A stretch of 64,000 nt of DNA from Dysidea avara (taxonomy: Eukaryota; Porifera; Demospongiae; Dictyoceratida; Dysideidae). The DNA lies in the NCBI RefSeq assembly GCF_963678975.1, contig NC_089273.1, positions 26,355,073 to 26,419,072 of the forward strand, given 5' to 3'. Under the pieces are notes generated by a model. The model saw only the letters and a list, made by a program, of their open reading frames with translations. It was not told the origin of the DNA and searched no databases. Within the stretch, counting starts at the first letter, position 1, and each line of letters begins with the position of its first letter. Positions 42,612 through 54,561 of the stretch are shown here, in pieces. Both the position numbers and the translations under genes were made by a program.

Positions 42612-44140
42612 TTAGACATTCACACCATAGTGGCACCAAGCAAATTAGATAAAGTGTTAGACAAACATGCCTTACTATTTAAACATGGGCTTGGTATGCT
42701 AGCAGATGTGAAAGTCAAATTACAAGTTGACCAAAGTGTCCCACCCAAGTTTTTCAAAGCCAGAAGCATTCCTTTTGCTTTAAAAGGCAAAGTTGAGACT
42801 GAGCTGGAATCCCTAGAAGCTGCTGGATCTATCTCTCGAGTTAGTCACTCATACTGGGCTGCACCCATAGTTCCAGTAATGAAGCAAAATGGTCATATTC
42901 ATATCTGTGGTGACTATCGTGTAACGGTAAATCAGGCAATCAAGGTAGATTCATACCCACTACCCAGAGTGGAGGATTTATTTTCAGCTTTAGCAGGAGG
43001 CAAACATTTCTCTAAGTTAGACATTTCCCAAGCTTACCTCCAATTGCCATTAGATGAAGCCTCCAAACAATATGTCACAGTAAACACTCACAAGGGGCTG
43101 TTTAAGTACAATAGACTTCCCTTTGGTGTATCACCTGCACCTGCAATTTTCCAGCGTTGCATGGAGACTTTATTGCAAGGTTGTCAGGGTGTTTCAGTAT
43201 ACCTCGACGATCTTCTCATACAGGGAAACACTATGGAGGAACACTTAGAACGCCTTGATAAAGTGCTGCAAATTTTAGAAAATTCAGGCTTTAAGTTGAA
43301 CAAATCTAAATGTGTGTTCCTGCTTCTAAAGGTTGAGTACCTTGGACACATCATTGATGAGTCTGGCCTCCATCCAACGTAGGAGAAGGTGAAGGCTATT
43401 CAAGATGCACCTGCTCCAAAGAACCTAGCTGAGTTAAGATCATACCTGGGGATAGTTAACTACTACAGTCGCTTCTTACCCAATTTGTCTACTCGCATAG
43501 CCCCTCTGTATGCCTTGCTAAAGAAAGGTTCACATTGGTGTTGGAAAACCACACAAGATGAGGCATTCCAGGAACCTAAACAGGCCCTTCAAGCTGACTC
43601 ATTGTTAGTACACTTTGATTCTTCCAAGCAATTACTTCTTGCTTGTGATGCTTCGCCTAAGGGCTTGGGTGCTGTTTTGTCCCACGTAATGGACGATGGA
43701 CAGGAACGTCCAATAGCTTATGCCTCAAGAACTCTAACACCAGCTGAACAAGGGTACAGTCAATTAGAAAAAGAAGGCCTTGCTATTGTATTTGGGGTAA
43801 AGAAATTTCATTATTACATTTATGGGCGACAATTTCACATAGATTCCGATCACCAGCCACTATCCTATTTGTTCAATCAAGCAAAAGTAATTTCCCCTAC
43901 TGCATCTGCAAGAATCCAACACTGGGCACTTACACTCAGTGCTTACCAGTACACTATTCATCACAAAGCAGGCTGACACCTGAGCAATGCTGATGCTTTA
44001 AGTCGCCTACCGAGACCAGTCACAACTTCATCTGATTGCTTACCTGGGGATTGGGTCCATTTGCTAGATCACCTCTCATCAACCACAGTAAATGCAGCAC
44101 ACATTAAGCAGTGGACTGATACAAATCCAGTGCTGTCCTG
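42612..44140 (+). pseudogene. Reverse transcriptase and RNase H region
   Basis: RT motifs seen include KLDISQAYLQLPLD, LPFGVSPAPAIFQ and VYLDDLLI (the YxDD active site, about 43198). A TAG at 43381 interrupts the connection. RNase H is marked by LLACDASPKGLGAVLSH, EKEGLAIVFGVKKFHYYIYG and DHQPL. TGA codons at 43975 and 44139 break the frame afterwards. Domain order RT-RNase H-integrase is Ty3/gypsy-like. Confidence 0.9.
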
Positions 44141-45443
44141 AGTGCATCGCTGCATCCTACAAGGTTGGCCACAAGCTATACTTGGTGATGATTTTAAGCC
44201 TTACGTAGCTAGGAAGAATGAACTAAGTGTCCTGAATGGATGCATTTTGTGGGGCTCACGAGTTGTGGTTCCCCCACAAGGACGAGCTAAGGTCCTGGCA
44301 GAACTGGATTCATGCCACACAGGAGCAAGCAAAATGAAGATGCTTGCTCGCTCCTATTTTTGGTGGCCCAAACTGGACAATGATATAGAAAAATAGCTAG
44401 GGAGTGTCCTAATTGTCAGTTAACTGGTGCATCACCACCAAAGGCACCACTTCATCCATGGGAATGGCCTACTCAACCATGGGATCATTTACACCTTGAT
44501 TTTGCAGGCCCCTTCATGGGACACATGTACTTAGTGATCGTGGATGCCCACTCAAAGTGGATGAATGTAGAAGTTATGCAACAGATCACAGCAGAGAAGA
44601 CAATCCAGAAGTTGAGATCTGTTTTCTCTACCCATGGTGTTCCACAGAAGATAGTCACAGACAATGGGCCGACATTTCGCAGTGAACAGTTCCAGGCATT
44701 CACTAAAGAGAATGGCATCGGGCACATATTTTCAGCGCCGTATCAACCATCTTCAAACGGTCTAGCTGAGAGAGCAGTCCAAACTATGAAGCAAGCTCTC
44801 CGCTAGATGCAAGGTTCTGGAACAATAGTCGACAAGCTTTCTACATTTTTTATTCATGTATCGTATAACCCCACATAATTCCACAGGTGTGGCACCTTCC
44901 GAGTTATTGATGGGCCGTCGGTTACGATCCAGATTTGATCTACTACACCCAGAATACACCTTATCTAAGAAGGTAGATGACAGCCAACATTACCAGAAGA
45001 GAGCTCATGACAATCAAAAGCCTTTTCGTGAATTTAGAGAGGGGGACAGCGTATACACAAGAGACTTTACTTCATCCAGCCAGAAGTGGATGGAAGGAAT
45101 AGTTGCTAAAGTTAATGGTCCACTATCATACAACATCAAGCTGAAGGATGGAAATCTAGTCCGTAGACATGTTGACAGTATTAAGGCAAGGACCACTGAT
45201 ACTAGTGCAACTGAAACTTTGACAGAGGCATCGTCTGATGATGAGTTAGAGGGACTTATATCTGAATCTACTCAGGAAGATCAAGACGTGACATCATCTG
45301 AACTTGTTTCTTCAGCTCCTACTTCTGTGGGATTGGCTACTGATGGATCAGCTGAACTTTCATTAGGACTGCACAGATCAACCCGTATCCGTCGACCTCC
45401 TAAGAAATATGGTCAAGAAGATTCTTCAACTGATGACACTTAA
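44141..45443 (+). pseudogene. Integrase region with C-terminal GPY/F-like domain
   Basis: HTGASKMKMLARSYFWWPKL marks the N-terminal module. TAG at 44394 and a frameshift precede the catalytic core with WDHLHLDFAGPF, IVTDNGPTF and SSNGLAERAVQ (D, D, E). TAG at 44804 and another frameshift follow. The C-terminus has GDSVYTRDF, VNGPLSYNIKL and RSTRIRRPPKKYG before TAA at 45441. The element is therefore inactive as written. Confidence 0.9.
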
Positions 45444-45446
45444 GCT

Positions 45447-45459
45447 AGAGATGGGGAGA
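45447..45459 (+). other. Polypurine tract
   Basis: AGAGATGGGGAGA lies directly before the 3' LTR, the expected position for plus-strand priming. Confidence 0.7.
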
Positions 45460-45673
45460 TGTGATAGACTGACTAATATAGCTATAACCATGTGTAATGT
45501 TTTATGATGTCATTAATGGTACCTGTATCTATATATACTGCGTTTGACCTTGTATTCAGTTAGTTGTAGTTGTCTATGTTATTCCTGATATCTATTGAGT
45601 TATTAACTATATTAACTGTGGTCGTTTGCGTGCAAGCGATAGCTATTAGCTGATCAGATAGTGATACACGACA
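45460..45673 (+). repeat. 3' LTR of Ty3/gypsy-type element (214 bp)
   Basis: It begins TGTGATAGACTGAC, ends ACACGACA and is followed by TAGGG (45674-45678), completing the 5-bp target duplication of the 4485-bp element (41189-45673). Confidence 0.95.
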
Positions 45674-45678
45674 TAGGG

Positions 45679-46604
45679 TATTCCATTTACATATTAAAAT
45701 GCGCAAAAGCATTAGAATACACTTACGAGACTTCATTCTATAGTCAGGGGAAACACTGTGAAAAAAGCTCAGAATAATAAGGTCTATAACAGTCTTATTA
45801 TGTTAGTATTGGGATGAAATAGTACAGCATATATTATTAGATTAGGACTTTACTATAACAAGCTTATTGAATACCTTTAAAACAGTTATATATTAGGTAT
45901 AGTGCAGTGTATTATCAGACTATACTAAGCCTATTTCAACCATATATTAGCTACTATATATACTACTCTACTTTTTAACTTTCCCATAATCCATGGCTAC
46001 CTTAATTAAATAATTTCTATAATTATATTTGTAATGAATTTAATTATGTAAATATGTTAAAACCACAATAGGTACAGCTAGTAAATCAATATCTCCTTGG
46101 CTGACCATGACAGTATCAAATCAATTTCGTCATTTATCAGTATTTATCCAACTACAGCAGGTAAGACAGTAAATACAGTTCACAAGTTCCATTACAAATT
46201 ACCTGTATTATCACCATGTAGAACTCTGTGGCAATCTGTTAGTTGTCTGGTAGAACAGTCCCACAGCTCTAATACATAGATGGTAAATATAATGTGTATT
46301 CTGGACAATCATTGGACTTACAGTTTGTAACAATAAAAATCTCATAAAACCGAGACCTTGTCTGGAAACCTAGTATTACCATGTAGAATGGCGGCTAGGT
46401 CTCACAACTCTATAAAAGATGGTATCATTGTACTTAAAGTTTGTAACAATCTTTTAAAACTGAGACCGAGTCTGAGACTGACAATCCATGTAGAACTAAG
46501 ACAAGTGAGATAAGACCAGGTCTCACAACCCTATATTGAGGCAAACATAATTATTCTGGATTAGCTACTTGTTGCACTTACAGTTGGTATCAGCGAGTCT
46601 AACT
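45679..46604. other. Non-coding stretch with decayed repeats
   Basis: The words GAGACC(T/G)(T/A)GTCTG and AGGTCTCACAAC recur at 46350-46560, suggesting old duplicated segments. No gene seen. Confidence 0.4.
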
Positions 46605-46917
46605 AGACATAAAATGGCCACTTAGGCTTTGTTGGGCTAATATCAGATGAAGATTTTTGAATGGTCATATCTCAGCCAAGAACAATGATATCAAGCTGTA
46701 ACTAGCGGGTATGGTTATCAAGTGTTAAAATAAGTACATTTATGGAACAACTCCCTGGATTTATGTTAAATTCCTTTTCTTTGGCTAATGTATAAGCATA
46801 CCTGCTAGTTAGAGTTTGAAATATTTACAGATATTATACCATTCAAAAATCTTCACCTGACATTTGCCCATACCCAAAACTCACAAAAATACTCCTACCA
46901 CATGGCCATTTTTGTCT
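46605..46917. repeat. 313-bp imperfect hairpin
   Basis: GACATAAAATGGCCAC pairs with GTGGCCATTTTTGTC-like sequence at the far end, and GAAGATTTTTGAATGGT pairs with ACCATTCAAAAATCTTC. CTAGCGGGTATG pairs with CATACCTGCTAG. This is a foldback MITE without an obvious target duplication. Confidence 0.7.
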
Positions 46918-47679
46918 GTTATTTAAGCTCACAAGAAGCATCTGATACACCGATAACCAGGTCCAAGAACCTTCTAATCACTATGTACAATTGAAACAAG
47001 ACTAAATATAATATAATTTGCATACTCTCAGTGAACGAACTTTTGTTAGCAATAAGCATGGTCAGTGAAATAAGGACAGACAAGATGGAACAGGTTCTTG
47101 AAAGTACTCAACTCATTAGACGTACATGAGGTAGCAGCCCTCAGCTCTTGATAAAAAGTAGTAGAAAACATGAAGAAATAAGACCAGTTCCCAGAAGAAA
47201 TGAGACCAGTTTCCACAAACCTAAACGAAGGTAAATATAAATTGTATACTGGACACTCTCAGTGTACTTACTTACGGATGTTAGCAATAAGAAGAATCTC
47301 CTATCGTAGAGCTGAGACTAAGTCTGTAATTCTTACCCTTTTGAAAGAAAATGAATAAAAATGCAATCACGACAGGCTTAATGCACTTACAGCTGTAAGT
47401 AATTAGAAGATGAGGTTGAACAACTCCCTGAAAAAGAACAAAACTGTCCACATATGGTCGCTACCAGATTCTTTAAGGGAAGCAGCTGCCATTGAAGGAA
47501 ATTAACACTGCAGTTGCCATACACTGATACCCTGGAGAGTTAAGAAGTCCGAAAAGAAACTACATCTGAAGAGATAATATACAAAATCATAAGAGAAGAC
47601 CATGCATACTCTTACCGTTGATCGCTAATGAACTGTGTTCACTCGTCATCCGCCATAAGCTGAGATAACAGCAAAAATA
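46918..47679. other. Non-coding stretch
   Basis: No gene seen. GAAATAAGACCAGTTCCCAG and GAAATGAGACCAGTTTCCAC are adjacent near-copies at about 47173-47218. Confidence 0.35.
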
Positions 47680-47930
47680 GTGTTCCAATACTACATATTC
47701 TAAATCCATCTTTATTCAGTATTGGAACAACTATTTTTAAAAACTCCTTATAACGAGACAAAACAAACGTCAAATCTATAAATAACTCTAAAGTTATTCA
47801 CTATTGGGGGCTGTGATCTGTTTTTGTTTGAGCCAAAGTAGAATATTTGGACTATTAGTTCCAACACCTAAACATAGACGGAATAAATGCAGTCAGTATT
47901 TGTGTATGAATTATGCTGTGTAACAGGTTA
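47680..47930. repeat. Dispersed repeat, copy 2 (inverted to 39572-39810)
   Basis: Reverse complement of the copy at 39572-39810, beginning GTGTTCCAATACTACATATT and containing CCAACACCTAAACATAGACG. The pair brackets 7.9 kb that includes the LTR element. Confidence 0.65.
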
Positions 47931-48039
47931 TAAAACGTGTAATACATACACAGAAACACTAAAGTTGAATCATTTGCAGCTATAGGCCATTGTCATACAA
48001 TATACAATAAACAATTTAATACGGCTAAACCTATCGTAC

Positions 48040-48340
48040 AAGCTATCATTTTACTCTAATACTTACTCTTCTAGAGATGTTTTTGATCCCTGCCATCGTA
48101 GGAATTGTCTACCATGCCACTTCAAGCAGGGATGTACAGTTGTGGTCCATAACTATCACCGTGCAGAGCATGGCTCATTGGACGATGGCGCCAATTGCGC
48201 ACACTCTCTCCACGAGATACACTGTCATTATCACTCACACTTACAACCTCTGATACAACAATAGCAACAAAGATGGTGACTTAATTGCATATGATACGCA
48301 TGCGCACACCACTGATCCCTTCAATTTTAACCAAGCAGTA
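48040..48340 (-). other. CpG-richer island with a strong minus-strand splice donor
   Basis: Compared with the neighbours this segment is GC-rich (GATGGCGCCAATTGCGC). On the minus strand AAGA|GTAAGTAT matches a donor near 48070, after an open stretch. It could be a first exon of a host gene or an unrelated element fragment. I cannot assign a protein. Confidence 0.2.
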
Positions 48341-48429
48341 CTACAAAATTCTGCAGGTGTGCTAACTGTGCAAGAATATCTGGATTTGTATGACTCTTAG
48401 AAAGAATTGATTGAATAATTAATTTTTCT

Positions 48430-48905
48430 GGTATTATATGCTTTGCCATATGAAAACGCAGAGCTGCAAGATGGGCACTTAATAATGATTATGGACGATA
48501 TAATTCAGTTACATATATGCTGGAAAATTTAGGATGGGACACTCTTAAAACAAGACGCATGATAACAAGATTACAAACACTATTTAAAATATTACACAAT
48601 GACTATGCACTCGAAATTCCACATCACTATATCCACCAAACACGATACACCAGACAGTATCACCCCCAACATTTTATTATTCCAAATTCATCTACTGTAA
48701 CATATCAACAGAGCTTTTACTCAAAAACAATTAATGAATAGAACAACTTACCCACTGCAATAATTGATCACGATGATTTGAACTTATTTACTAATAACTT
48801 ACTAACATTACTATAGACTCTTAAATCATTGTAGCTAGCTAATACTTGTAAATCTTTGTAAATTGTTTTTTCCTGGGCACATAAGCAGAGCTGCCTGCCC
48901 AGTAA
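48430..48905 (+). mobile_element. LINE 3' fragment
   Basis: The translation begins RRAARWALNND, then YMLENLGWDTLKTRRM and FKILHNDYALEIPHHYI, continues to a TAG near 48741 and on to NNLPTAIIDHDDLNLF. The 3' tail has GCCTGCCCAGTAATAATAAA then (TAAA)n. Only the last 120 codons or so of the RT remain. Confidence 0.8.
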
Positions 48906-49969
48906 TAATAAATAATTAAATAAATAAATGTGTGCTATCACAACAAAGCTAGCTAGCTAGCTATATAGTAATTAACAGAAGTGCACTTATTGCGGTTGAC
49001 TTTGTTTGATACAGTAAAAAATAACTTAAGTCACGTGCTGTCTGTATAAACAAAAGTCCATGACTGAATAATGAGCTGGTGAAGCTAAAAAGGTATCATG
49101 CACATTTAGTTAAGTAAACAAAGCCATACAAAGAATGTGTATTAAACTAAAGTATAATCTGTTTCCCATAATATAAGATGGGGTTTATACTAAAGTATAA
49201 GATAGTTAGTATAATGCAAGACTGTACTGAGATTATTTGCATAGTTTAAGCCAGTAGATATATCATCTTATACTCCTCTTTTTCCACAGTGAAAAGTCTT
49301 ATTATTGGATCAAATTTACAAGTTTGTGCTGCTGTCAAATCACTGATACTACGCTGTGTGTTCTGTTATTTACTGACTAGTCCATAAGTGGTGACTTACT
49401 TATTTGCAGCTACTGTAGCTACAAGCATTGTTTAGCTAAAAGGTAGCAAAACAAAATTTCTATGGTAAAAGACTCTGTTCAGGATCGAGTAAGGGGCACC
49501 AAGAAATAGTTTGTCATAGAGCAGTCATTCTTATAAGACTTGTTTGTGTTTCATGTGTCTGTAGACATATCAGTACTGTGCATGTTGTACACTAATGACG
49601 CAGTCATGTGTCATAAGATAAATAATATGCTTTAAATATTTGCTTTTACCATACCTTTGCAGCACTGGATGTGTGATTGCTGGTCAAGACCAGCATTGTA
49701 AGTGGGTCAGTACTGTTGACCCGTTTGACCCACTGACCCGAATAGTAATCCAGATGGGACCCGGTTTAATTAAAATAGAGGCATGCCACAAGACTAGATT
49801 AAAAGTCCACAAGTTCCACTAATCAGCCCTACATTATTTTAAACTAAAAAGTAGATTGTCTACAAGAAGTAAGGACAAGGGAGATTGTTATTGTTATTAT
49901 TATAATAATTGCAAGACCTCGCAGAGTGAGTATAAATGCAATATACAAATCAAAATATATAGCTACAGC
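48906..49969. other. Non-coding stretch
   Basis: No gene seen. AAACTAAAGTATAA and ATACTAAAGTATAA occur at 49145-49200. GACCCGTTTGACCCACTGACCC at about 49718-49739 is a short direct-repeat cluster. Confidence 0.35.
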
Positions 49970-50594
49970 TAACTAATTACAATTTTACAGTTCATTTATA
50001 AGAAAGTTGTTAAACACGGTGATAGATGAAGCTTCAACAGTCTCTGGTTGCAAGTTGTTCCATAGTATAGCAGTGGAAGGAAAGAAGCTGAATTTATATG
50101 TGTCAATTCTAGTGAATGGTAGGGTAAGTTTGCACTCATGACCCCGGGTAATTCCTCTATTAAAAGTGATATATTCTGGTAGAGTAAGGTCCACAATATG
50201 ATGAATAATTTTGTACATCATTTGGAGTCTTAACATATTTCGATGATAATTTAAACTGTTCCATTTCAAGGTAGTGAGTATTTGTGTTACCATGCTGGTG
50301 GAGCGAAAATCTCCAATAACAAATCTTGTTGTGCACCTTTGTGAACAGCTTCTAGCTTTTCAATATTAAATTGGGTATGAGGGGCCCAGGAACAATTGGC
50401 ATACTCCAGTATGGGACGCACATACATCAGGTAAGCTTCAGCTTTCACTTCACGCAGGCATGAAGACAGATTTCTTCTCAGGAAGGAAAATTATTGTTTG
50501 CTTTCTTACATACTAAATTTACATGTGTGTTGAAAGTAAGCTTGGAGTCAATCATTACTCCCAAATATCTAGCTTCATTTACACGCTTTAGTAG
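49970..50594 (-). mobile_element. Minus-strand LINE, 3' part
   Basis: Minus-strand frame with VNEARYLGVMIDSKLTF, CTTRFVIGDF, MLRLQMMYKIIHHIV and FFPSTAILWNNLQPE before TAA at 49985. It is the C-terminal part of a CR1/Jockey-like RT with several frameshifts. The upstream part of the same LINE appears at 52286-52293 and 53198-53367, so this copy was split by later insertions. Confidence 0.75.
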
Positions 50595-52285
50595 TTCATC
50601 ATATATCTTTAAATCTGGTGACAAAAACAGTGCCACCAACTACAGACCTATATCTCTGCTTTGTGTTGCATCAAAAGTACTTGAACAAATAATATACAAC
50701 AAATTTATAGCCTCCATTTCCAATTGTGTCAATTCGGATTTATGAAAGGCTGTTCAACTTTACAACAACTTCTTATATTTTTAAACAGTATTCATGAACA
50801 CTGTAAAATTCAAACAGATGTAATATACTTAGACTTTGCAAAAGCATTTGACAGAGTTCCCCACAATGAATTACTTTTAAAACTCTGGAAAATCGGTATC
50901 ACTGGCAACCTTTGGTGGTGGTTTAGATCTTACCTCAACAACAGACAGCAATGCATTCACCTTAATGGTTCATATTCTACCTTCCTACCAGTCCTATCGG
51001 GTGTGTCTCAAGGGAGTATTCTAGGACCACTTTTATTTCTTATCTACATCAATGACTTATTTTTATCTGTCCATTGCTCTAATGCTCTCTCCTTTGCAGA
51101 TGACACAAAATGCTATACACAAATTCTTGAACATCTTGACTCCATACAACTTCAACAAGACCTTGATTCAATGGCAAACTGGCCTAGAGATTGGAACCAA
51201 TTTTTTAATATCAGCAAGTTTATACATCTATCATTTAATACAAAATTCCCCACATCCTATTTCATAGATGACACTATAATCAAAACTAGTAGTACTCACC
51301 GTGACCTCGGTGTCATTTTATCAACTGATTTATCTTGGAAAAATCATTATAACCATATATCAGCTAAAGCCTATAGAACCCTTGGACTACTGAGACGTAC
51401 CTTCAGCCACTTGGTTGACATTCCAACCAAGAAAACGTGGTATTTAGCATTAGTTCAATCACGATTACTTTACTGTTTTCCTTTATGGCACCCCTACCTT
51501 ATTTGCGACATCTCTACTTTAGAAGAATCCAATGCCGGACAACCAAATTCATTCTAAATGAATATGTAACCGATTACAAAACACGTCTTATCAAACTTAA
51601 CATACTACCACTGATGTACACCTTTGATCTTTATGACATACTCTTCTTCATAAAATCAATCCAGCATCCATCTAATCATTTCAATATCAGTAACTATGTC
51701 AACTTTTGCCGCAATCCTACCAGATCCTCCACCAGTAACAAGCTTCAACACAATTTTACATCATCCGACAAACAAAGTAACTTCTACTTTAACAGATTAC
51801 CAAGAACCTACAACAGTCTACCAGTACTTGACTTAAATCAACCTTTTTCCACCATTAAATCACAGTTACTCAAGATCTTCTGGCAGCATTTTACAAACAA
51901 TTTTGACTCTGACAATCCTCACAGTCTGCACTTTGTTTGCCCTTGTAGTACCTACTCCAAGTCTCCTCGCCCACCAAACTTCAGCAGAAATTAATAATTT
52001 TTTTCTTGCTCTCTCTTAAAATAAGTACTTATATATGTAAGTTTATTATTAAATACACATGTAAGTTTTAAAATTTATAGGATAGTTCAACTATATATCA
52101 AATGTAAATGTATGTAATAACTTTAGCCAGCTAACTTAATTTGATTGTAATTTTATACATTCAATTGTAAATGTAAGTTGTACGTATACTTTTTCTGGCT
52201 GTGGGCACCAGTTGCCCACAGACCATTAATGCAGGCCTTGCCTACATTAAAAAGCAGTTAAAATAAAAAAAATAAAAAAATAAAA
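50595..52285 (+). mobile_element. Plus-strand LINE with RT domain, inserted in the minus-strand LINE
   Basis: RT motifs in order: NYRPISLLCVASKVLEQII, a shift near 50735, FGFMKGCSTLQQL, VIYLDFAKAFDRVPHNELL, SGVSQGSILGPLLFLIYIND and LSFADDTKCY (FADD active site, about 51088). DLGVILSTDLSWKNH and RRTFSHLVDI follow. A frameshift near 51535 leads to RRIQCRTTKFILNEY, and the frame ends with TAA at 51992. The 3' tail to 52285 ends in (AAAATA)n. Endonuclease and ORF1 are missing (5' truncation). Confidence 0.85.
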
Positions 52286-52293
52286 GTACAACT

Positions 52294-53197
52294 CAGTGGC
52301 GTAGCTACCATTGAGGCAACCGAGGCAGCTGCCTCGGTAAAAAATGCTCAACCCTGAATTCAGGCTGAGCAGACCTGAGTTTTGGCGCCTAAAATTTTCT
52401 ACTCAAACGTTACTAGATGGTATTTAATACTATATCACACAAATAGAATCTATGGCTGTAGTACTAAGCAGGACTGGAGCCCACAGTGACAAGGTTTGGC
52501 ATTGGCAGGACCACTTTTCAGCTACTTGAATTTGTATGAAAAAGATCGAGATACTCTAATAGAGCAGTCATCGTAATATACTCTAATAGAGCATTCAGTA
52601 TAGATTATAGCCACTGTTCTCATTACACTGCATGCTTGGTTTAAATCATTTACTTTTCAATAGTTCCAGTGAATCAGCTGCATGTCATTGCATTGAGCTA
52701 ATTGATCATGCATGATGCATTAGCAGTTACAATCAAAAAATAATAACCATTTAAAGCATGTTTTCAAAATTTTTCTTGAAAGAGCATGCTCCCAGACTCC
52801 TTAGTTTGACATGCTTAGCACATGCAGTTGAGCATCATATGAAAGAGATAGTCTCTGACTTATATATCGCACCAGATCAATAAAAGTATAGTGTGTATGA
52901 CTATGACCTCCATTGCAGTCTATGGATGGCTTGACCACTCAAAATATCTCTGGAGTAAGTGAATTTTTTGTGTTGAGTGCAATTAAACTAACATGGTATA
53001 CATATATAACATTAACTAAGCTGGAGCATTGCTTATGACATGTAGAAAATGCTCAGAGTCTTCTATAAAAATTTCTTCCATCCAACCCTGTACAACCCAT
53101 GCTTGAAAGTGTTTGTGATCAGTTGAGTCAGACCCTCTCAATTAGGTCAATGTATAAACTTTGCCTCGGTAAAAATTTTTTCCTGGCTACGCCACTG
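52294..53197. mobile_element. 904-bp element with CAGTGGCGTAGC ends
   Basis: CAGTGGCGTAGCTACC at the left pairs with GGCTACGCCACTG at the right. CAACT flanks both sides (52289-52293 and 53198-53202). TGCCTCGGTAAAAA occurs near both ends in inverted or direct context. It holds two copies of the dispersed 28-bp motif (52543-52600). No transposase is encoded. CAGTGGCG ends resemble many hAT-like MITEs, but the 5-bp repeat is short for that group. Confidence 0.65.
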
Positions 53198-53367
53198 CAA
53201 CTTCTTGATGATCTGCTTCAGTGAAATGTGTAGAACTTCACATTTATTCACATCATTAACCACTTATTTTCCCAAAGCTGTAAATTATATAAGTCTTGCT
53301 GAAGAGTTTCTTGATCGATTTGATTGGTTATTAATATTGGTCTATATAACACACAGTCTTCTGCGAA
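53198..53367 (-). mobile_element. Minus-strand LINE, RT active-site segment
   Basis: The minus-strand translation reads FAEDCVLYRPILITN, then TLQQDLYNLQLWENKWLMM and CEVLHISLKQIIKK-like sequence. FAED stands where FADD is expected. It continues the LINE found at 49970-50594. The two parts are separated by the plus-strand LINE and the 904-bp element. Confidence 0.7.
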
Positions 53368-53418
53368 AATGTCACAGGATGATCTGTCTGCAAGAAGCGG
53401 GTAGCTACATATTCTCAA

Positions 53419-53602
53419 GTAGGTGTGGCTCCACGTATGTATTAGCAAGTGGGTGTGGCTCCACGTAAGTTTCCATGCCAAGTAGCAAAACAGATCTGGT
53501 GATGCCATGTATGCCCAGAGAGCACAGCTGATACAATTCCGATAAGTGGGCACAGACAGCAAAACATATTCTTGAATGGTGGGTGTGGCTCCACGTAAGT
53601 TT
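53419..53602. repeat. Three copies of GTGTGGCTCCACGTA
   Basis: GTGTGGCTCCACGTATG at about 53423 and GTGTGGCTCCACGTAAGTTT at about 53453 and 53583 are spaced 30 and 130 bp apart. The word contains the palindrome TGGCTCCACGT-like core. Its role is unknown. Confidence 0.6.
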
Positions 53603-54561
53603 CTTGAGTCTTTACAACTGCATTTCCACCAATACAATCGAGCTTGTTAACTTATCGTCACACGTGATCTCATCCGAAGCGGATAAGACCCACTTGACCT
53701 TGACAAAATGAGACCCAAATGACCCGGATAATCGCTGGTCAAGACAAATCTATTGTAGATAGCATGCTACTATAGCAATCAAACCAAGCACTGTAATATT
53801 GTAATAATGAATAACAAAAGTAGATGTAATGATGGTAGGCATAGCAGTGCTTTAGTGGAGTATGTAATAAGATTCTGTCTTATAACAGTGCTGCCTGTTC
53901 ACGTCTCAAAGCAAACCCGAAGATTCACTTGCAAACAACTATAAACTTGTTGCTATAACACTAGTCTATAATATCGCATACATATATGCTATAGGTAGGG
54001 TCCTTATATGCCCGGACCATTTGTGCGTTGACAGTCCACAACGCGAAAAATCGATATCCTCCAATCAACTACTTAACTATTGTCATGTGTTAGGCTAAGT
54101 GTAACTTGAATAACACCTGCGTGGCAGCCAATTTGTCACTTTCTTCTGGTAGAAAACGATACAAATGTCTTAAAATCACGTGATTTTTCTTTGCAGCAGT
54201 TCGTATAGTTCTTCGTATCAAATCGTATGCCACGACATTCACTCTCAACATTGTTCTAGTAGTCTATCATCAACTCAAAGTATTGGTGGTTTGATTTTAT
54301 TGGTCAGTTTCCGGTGGCAGCACGATCTGTGCAGCTTTTTGGCGACAGACAAAATGTTTCTTGCTCTGGAGCACAGGACAAGCAGAACAGCAACTGCGCC
54401 GTGCAGTACTAGGTAAAGTACCTGCATGCGGAGTATGGTCATAATTGAAGCTTGTTAGCCATCTGGCTGAACCATCTATGTGCTGAAATTCGGCCAAAAT
54501 GAAGCGATTTTTGCAAACAGATACCAGAATGGTTGATATATCAGTGAGACAGTCTCCAACA
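53603..54561. other. Non-coding stretch
   Basis: No supported gene. Open frames are below 112 codons with no motif. Confidence 0.35.

Noticed and set aside
53248-53637. 129-codon minus-strand frame as a novel gene
   Set aside because: Its C-terminal part is the RT active-site region of the minus-strand LINE. The N-terminal part reads through unrelated repeats.
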